Origin: a virus
Virus record (IMG/VR): IMGVR_UViG_3300031576_000026
Span: 16,292 to 80,291 of that record
Strand: one strand, 5' to 3'
DNA length: 64,000 bases
The notes beneath the pieces were generated by a model. It did no database searches, was not told the origin of the DNA, and worked only from the letters and a program-made list of their open reading frames with translations. The position numbers were made by a program, and so were the translations under genes. This document shows, one piece after another, positions 60,399 through 64,000 of this stretch (within the stretch, counting starts at the first letter, position 1; every line of letters begins with the position of its first letter).

Positions 60399-60965
60399 TT
60401 ACTTTCTATTAAAAAATTTAGGCATCGCCTGATCTTTTAGAAACATATTCAGATTATCTCTATCTAAGAATTTTCTATATTCTTGCACGTAGGATTTATC
60501 AATTGCTACTTTAACTAAACAAAAGAGTTTGAGCGAATAATCATCTCTTTTATCAAAAACTTGCTGTTTTTCCCAATATCTTTCAATGACCTTTACCGAA
60601 GATAAAGCCCCAAATGAAGTCAGCATTAGTTTATGCTCAATTTCAACTGGACTATTTTTATTATTTCTTTGAATATATTTTTCTGAAATCAGAACATCAT
60701 TTAAATATTTAACTATCTGTTCTCTTGCCTTGCTTTCTGTGATATCGAAGCATACATCAATACCTAGCTCAAATGGAATTACCTGGGATTCAACAAACAA
60801 AATAGATGACTCATTTTCAGTAAAAGGGGAGCTTTGAGATTGTGATTTTATAGAATCATCATCTTTACTTCTATCTAAAATATTAGTTCTACTTAAATCA
60901 GATGATGCACATTTAATCAATATAAAAATTGCGAGTAGTCTTAAAAATCTAGCTATCATATCCAA
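60399..60965 (-). CDS. Putative lipoprotein
   Basis: A 188-residue protein with a hydrophobic start ending LIKCASS (a poor lipobox, Lys before Cys), a Ser/Glu-rich linker, and a mixed domain with DITESKAREQIVKYLNDVL and then LKLFCLVKVAIDKS. This resembles LPP20-type envelope lipoproteins. Confidence 0.55.
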   Translation of the reverse strand: MDMIARFLRLLAIFILIKCASSDLSRTNILDRSKDDDSIKSQSQSSPFTENESSILFVESQVIPFELGIDVCFDITESKAREQIVKYLNDVLISEKYIQRNNKNSPVEIEHKLMLTSFGALSSVKVIERYWEKQQVFDKRDDYSLKLFCLVKVAIDKSYVQEYRKFLDRDNLNMFLKDQAMPKFFNRK

Positions 60966-61254
60966 ACCTTTTACTTAGAGAATCTATTATATCTAAAGCA
61001 TGCTTAAAAGCAAGATGGCAATATTTTTGTTCAGAGAAAATTATATTATTGGTATACTTATTACATAAATTATAATGTAACTCATTAATTTCATTCTTTA
61101 TTTCTACTAATGGGATTTTTTCTTGCATTAAAAGAGTGATTTGATTTAGGGTATCAATATAAACGATACGATGTTTAAGATTTTGTATCCTAGAACCTAC
61201 ATATCGATTTGTAGATTCTAGTAATGTTTTAACCAGATCATGCATCAAAATCAT
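60949..61254 (-). CDS. Hypothetical helical protein
   Basis: A 101-residue all-helix protein (LVKTLLESTNRYVGSRIQNLKH, VEIKNEINELHYNLC). It overlaps both neighbours. No family recognised. Confidence 0.5.
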   Translation of the reverse strand: MILMHDLVKTLLESTNRYVGSRIQNLKHRIVYIDTLNQITLLMQEKIPLVEIKNEINELHYNLCNKYTNNIIFSEQKYCHLAFKHALDIIDSLSKRFGYDS

Positions 61255-61423
61255 TCCTGTTTTCGTTGATCTCGAATGGTTCTACTTCCACTACAAATTC
61301 TTCTCCTAGCTGTTCGTTTAGCTCTTCACAGTGAAGAAGAGCTGATTCTTTATGCGCAAAAATCGAATCAATATACTCAGAATTAAAAACCTTTTTAATT
61401 ATTACAACCGCATATACAGTCAT
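61238..61423 (-). CDS. Hypothetical protein
   Basis: A 61-residue protein, beta-alpha-beta (YAVVIIKKVFNSEYIDSIFAHKESALLHCEELN, FVVEVEPFEI). First gene downstream of the promoter at 61460. Confidence 0.5.
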   Translation of the reverse strand: MTVYAVVIIKKVFNSEYIDSIFAHKESALLHCEELNEQLGEEFVVEVEPFEINENRNDFDA

Positions 61424-61704
61424 ACAAAAAAGCTTTCTAAATTCAAATTTTCAATAGTCATTATAACACAATCAACAGGCAAAGTCAATTCTTTAGAAAT
61501 TTCTTCTATTAATACTTTCCTTACTAAATCATCATATTGCTTGTTGATATCATCTTTAAAAGTCCTCACATACTCACTGTCTTGATTAAAAAGATTCTCC
61601 TTTTGTTCTCTTAAAGGTTTTATTAATTCCTTAAGTTTCCATTGATTATGAATTAAATAGAGAAAAATAGCTTCTTCTATCATAGATTGATTATAAAAGT
61701 CCAT
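61420..61704 (-). CDS. Hypothetical helical protein
   Basis: A 94-residue helical protein. It shares ATGA-type overlaps on both sides. The 3' end contains a sigma70 promoter for the next genes. Confidence 0.5.
   Translation of the reverse strand: MDFYNQSMIEEAIFLYLIHNQWKLKELIKPLREQKENLFNQDSEYVRTFKDDINKQYDDLVRKVLIEEISKELTLPVDCVIMTIENLNLESFFV
61460..61488 (-). promoter_or_regulatory. Sigma70-type promoter
   Basis: Minus strand: TTGACT (61488-61483), 17-base spacer, TATAAT (61465-61460). It lies inside the end of the upstream gene and would drive the genes from 61423 downwards. Confidence 0.65.
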
Positions 61705-61792
61705 TATATCTTCCTAATACCATTAAAAACACTACAAAGAAAATAAAAATTGCATATTCTAATTGATAAAGTTTTCTGGGGATTTTTTTCAT
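61691..61792 (-). CDS. 33-residue membrane peptide
   Basis: ATG at 61792 opens MKKIPRKLYQLEYAIFIFFV and ends GRYNGLL. One transmembrane segment. The ATG overlaps the upstream stop (ATGA), and its own last codons overlap the next start. Tight coupling supports it. Confidence 0.5.
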   Translation of the reverse strand: MKKIPRKLYQLEYAIFIFFVVFLMVLGRYNGLL

Positions 61793-62028
61793 AGTTTTTT
61801 AGTTTCGGTCATTGTTGGGGCTTTATATAAGGATATATTATTATCATTACTCCAATCTAAATACAAGGTAATTGACATTAGGTTAGATGGAGATAACTTG
61901 ATAGACTTATAGAATTCCCCTCCTGGTAGAGAAACTTCATCACTAGCTGAGATAGAGATATGTGTGACATTTTTTAACTTCAACTCATTTAAAGCTTTTT
62001 CCATGTCTATTATTTTAAATCCAACCAT
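61789..62028 (-). CDS. Hypothetical protein
   Basis: A 79-residue protein with small beta strands (LKNVTHISISASDEVSLPGG). Shares its first base with the end of the subtilase gene. Function unknown. Confidence 0.5.
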   Translation of the reverse strand: MVGFKIIDMEKALNELKLKNVTHISISASDEVSLPGGEFYKSIKLSPSNLMSITLYLDWSNDNNISLYKAPTMTETKKL

Positions 62029-62765
62029 TATTTTATACTCTGTAAAAGTTTACCAGTCCAAATAGCTGTAGAAACAGAAGTTCCAGATAAAATTGAATTA
62101 CTTACTTTAATATTACATCCCGGTTCATATAGATCAACTGGGCCATTTCTATTAGAAAAATAAGCAATTTTTTTATCCCTACATAAAGAACCGACTACGT
62201 AAAAATTAGGATTAGTTAAAGCATAGCAAGCTGGATAATAATTACAAGAAGTCTTTGAAAAATCCTTACTTTCATTTCCCGCTGAAACATTAACAATTAT
62301 ACCATGATTAAGAGCTTTAATAAGTAAATCTTTTTCCCATAAAGAGAATGTCGGACCTCCTGCACTAATGTTGATAATATAAGAATTTAATTCTATGGCC
62401 CTCTCAATGCCTTTACCATAATTACTTATACTACCTTTACCATTACTAGTAACTTTTATTATTAGTATACATTGTTTTTTATGATTCATATAAGCTGAAA
62501 TCAGATTGGCTAGATGCGTTCCATGTCCTAAAGAATCGTGATGGTTAGTATTGGTTAAATCTAGTATTGGATTTTTACATATAAATTTTTCGATTCCATT
62601 TGGGTTTACTCCAGTATCTAACAAAGCTACTTTAGTTCTAGTCTCATCATTTGTTATTGCAATTTCTCTCTCATTAGCAAAACATAAAGCAATATTAATA
62701 ATAAATAAAAGAGCAAAAAAGAATATAAACACTGTTAAAAATTTCTTGTAGTCAGAATCACTCAT
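62028..62765 (-). CDS. Subtilisin-like serine protease
   Basis: A 245-residue subtilase with a hydrophobic signal/anchor (residues 9-29). The triad is complete: Asp50 in LLDTGVN, His81 in GHGTHLA, Ser230 in SGTSVSTA; Asn164 in SAGN is the oxyanion residue. Cysteine pairs suggest an oxidising location such as the periplasm. There is no propeptide of usual length. Substrate unknown. Confidence 0.88.
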   Translation of the reverse strand: MSDSDYKKFLTVFIFFFALLFIINIALCFANEREIAITNDETRTKVALLDTGVNPNGIEKFICKNPILDLTNTNHHDSLGHGTHLANLISAYMNHKKQCILIIKVTSNGKGSISNYGKGIERAIELNSYIINISAGGPTFSLWEKDLLIKALNHGIIVNVSAGNESKDFSKTSCNYYPACYALTNPNFYVVGSLCRDKKIAYFSNRNGPVDLYEPGCNIKVSNSILSGTSVSTAIWTGKLLQSIK

Positions 62766-62956
62766 TTTTTTACCTTACATACAAACATTGGATTAATTGA
62801 TTTTCCTACTGTTCTGATGTAGGATTCATGAAATGATCGCATGGCTTCGTAGTTATTTTTATAAAGATGTAAGTCTATTATGAGATTAACTATACAATAA
62901 ATTAAAAATCCAGTCAAGACAAAATATAACAGATGAAGTAATTTTAATAGATTCAT
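62762..62956 (-). CDS. Small membrane protein
   Basis: A 64-residue protein with one transmembrane segment (LLYFVLTGFLIYCIVNLIIDL). It overlaps both protease genes by four bases, so it could couple or anchor them. Confidence 0.5.
   Translation of the reverse strand: MNLLKLLHLLYFVLTGFLIYCIVNLIIDLHLYKNNYEAMRSFHESYIRTVGKSINPMFVCKVKK
62889..62917 (-). promoter_or_regulatory. Sigma70-type promoter
   Basis: Minus strand: TTGACT (62917-62912), 17-base spacer, TATAGT (62894-62889). It lies inside the small membrane gene, upstream of the subtilase. Weaker than the others. Confidence 0.5.
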
Positions 62957-63675
62957 ATATTTATATCCAAATTAAATCGCCATTTGAGATCTTTGAGAAA
63001 AAGTAAATTCTTTTCTTCACCTAAATTCACATAATAAGAAAGTTGTTCTTTAGTTGTTTGGCTGCCAGCGTGAGTTATTCCTATTACTTCCTCTTTGTCA
63101 TTAAAAAGTGGTCCTCCGCTGTCACCAAAACAAGAAGCTGCTCTATTGTAAGGACCAAAAATAGAACGCAAAGGAGTTGATAAAACTATATATCCATCGT
63201 TATCGATATCTAAAATAACATTTGTTCCTGTTCTTTTTATATTTGAACCTTGGCGAGTATTAATATCATTGCATCCATATCCAACCAACCTAACGTTAAA
63301 GGTTAAATCAAATCCTATTTTAGAAATATGGTCAGATATGTCATAATTGAATATGAGCATAGCTAAATCATTCGGGCTAAAAAGTATATCTGTGTTAGTA
63401 TAAATTTTATTAGTTACATAACTATTAGCTAAATAATGGACAACCGCCGCAATATTCTTATTAACACAATGAGCTGCAGTTAGAATTGAGTTAGGACTTA
63501 TGAATACACCGCTGCATAATCCACCGGAAGAACTTTTAACTCGAATCACAGAAAGGTAATCAGTTGTTTGTATTACTTTTTCAGATGATGGGTTTGGTGG
63601 GCTGGGTACGGTAGAGCCGCAGCTAATAACTAATGTTATTAGTATAATTTCTCCTGTTACACATAGAAAATTCAT
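62953..63675 (-). CDS. Trypsin-like serine protease, lipoprotein
   Basis: A 240-residue S1-family protease. Signal peptide with lipobox VISC (Cys19) predicts lipidation. Triad: His69 in TAAHCV, Asp103 in NDLAML, Ser186 in GDSGGPL. Disulfide-type cysteines are present. Phage trypsins of this class are unusual; bacterial homologues abound in Bdellovibrionota. It follows the second QV-repeat gene with a TAATG overlap. Confidence 0.88.
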   Translation of the reverse strand: MNFLCVTGEIILITLVISCGSTVPSPPNPSSEKVIQTTDYLSVIRVKSSSGGLCSGVFISPNSILTAAHCVNKNIAAVVHYLANSYVTNKIYTNTDILFSPNDLAMLIFNYDISDHISKIGFDLTFNVRLVGYGCNDINTRQGSNIKRTGTNVILDIDNDGYIVLSTPLRSIFGPYNRAASCFGDSGGPLFNDKEEVIGITHAGSQTTKEQLSYYVNLGEEKNLLFLKDLKWRFNLDINI

Positions 63676-64000
63676 TAAACTTTACCCACTTTTGCTATTT
63701 GATTTAATACTTTCCCCACTTGATTCCTCACTTGATCCCACACTTGATCCCTCACTTGATCCTCCACTTGATTATACACTTGATCCCCCACTTGATTCCA
63801 CACTTGATTATACACTTGATTCAATACTTGATTCCCCACTTGATTCCACACTTGATCCCTCACTTGATCCCTCACTTGATCCCTCACTTGATTCCCCACT
63901 TGATCCCCCACTTGATCCCCCACTTGATCCCTCACTTGATCCTCCACTTGATTATACACTTGATCCCCCACTTGATTCCACACTTGATCCCCCACTTGAT
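63675..64000 (-). CDS. QV tetrapeptide-repeat protein, second copy (partial)
   Basis: Open to the window edge; at least 108 residues of [N/D]-Q-V-x repeats ending in NQVGKVLNQIAKVGKV. A GTG at 63995 is just an in-repeat valine, so the true start is beyond the window. Its stop overlaps the trypsin-like gene start. Same composition as the copy at 53433. Confidence 0.7.
   Translation of the reverse strand, partial: QVGDQVWNQVGDQVYNQVEDQVRDQVGDQVGDQVGNQVRDQVRDQVRDQVWNQVGNQVLNQVYNQVWNQVGDQVYNQVEDQVRDQVWDQVRNQVGKVLNQIAKVGKV
63716..64000. repeat. 12-bp tandem repeat array 2
   Basis: At least 23 units of the same 12-base repeat as at 53449-54048, in the same orientation, reaching the window edge. 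Confidence 0.95.

Noticed and set aside
1-64000. tRNA genes, integrase, insertion sequences
   Set aside because: Spacers are short and no cloverleaf, recombinase motif or terminal inverted repeats were recognised; a dedicated tRNA search was not possible.

Overview
This window is a gene-dense, strongly AT-rich piece of a tailed double-stranded DNA phage genome, most likely a podovirus. It carries a scaffold-like protein, an HK97-type major capsid protein, a T7-like head-tail adaptor and tail nozzle pair, fibre proteins and a block of long alpha-helical ejection-type proteins. There is no tail tube, sheath or tape-measure gene. Ribosome binding sites are ordinary AGGAG types, the minus strand has textbook sigma70 promoters, and several products look like exported lipoproteins. 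This points to a Gram-negative host with low GC. A proteolytic or predatory host such as the Bdellovibrionota is only a guess. Terminase, portal, endolysin and any phage RNA polymerase are not recognisable here, and both window edges cut genes, so the genome is larger.

Region 1, plus strand, 1-7144: small virion or fibre-like proteins with repeated modules, then a patatin-like phospholipase, a membrane-anchored trypsin-fold protease and short unknown genes. Region 2, plus strand, 7176-32987: scaffold, probable decoration protein, major capsid protein with a terminator, a long run of fibre proteins, head-tail adaptor, a 1668-residue nozzle, four ejection-type proteins and a holin-like protein. 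Five intergenic spacers here share the motif TTTAACAACTA, a candidate phage-specific late promoter.

Region 3, minus strand, 32982-53399: lysis-type membrane genes, an HNH nuclease, MazG and dATP/dGTP pyrophosphohydrolase, metallophosphoesterase, AAA ATPase, RNA ligase, dCMP deaminase, a family B DNA polymerase fused to uracil-DNA glycosylase, a primase-helicase, a possible annealing protein, ThyX, a RecB-like nuclease, a class II ribonucleotide reductase preceded by a small leader ORF, and a RecA-like recombinase. Together these supply nucleotides, replicate and recombine the genome. Host-type promoters (TTGACA, 17 bases, TATAAT-like) sit ahead of several of these genes.

Region 4, minus strand, 53433-64000: tightly overlapping small genes, mostly unknown, many with cysteine pairs. 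It also holds exported proteins, a subtilase, a trypsin-like lipoprotein, two LPP20-like proteins, and two copies of a peculiar protein built almost entirely from the tetrapeptide [N/D]-Q-V-x. The two strands converge at 32982-32987 with overlapping stop codons. I saw no tRNA, CRISPR, integrase or insertion sequence.
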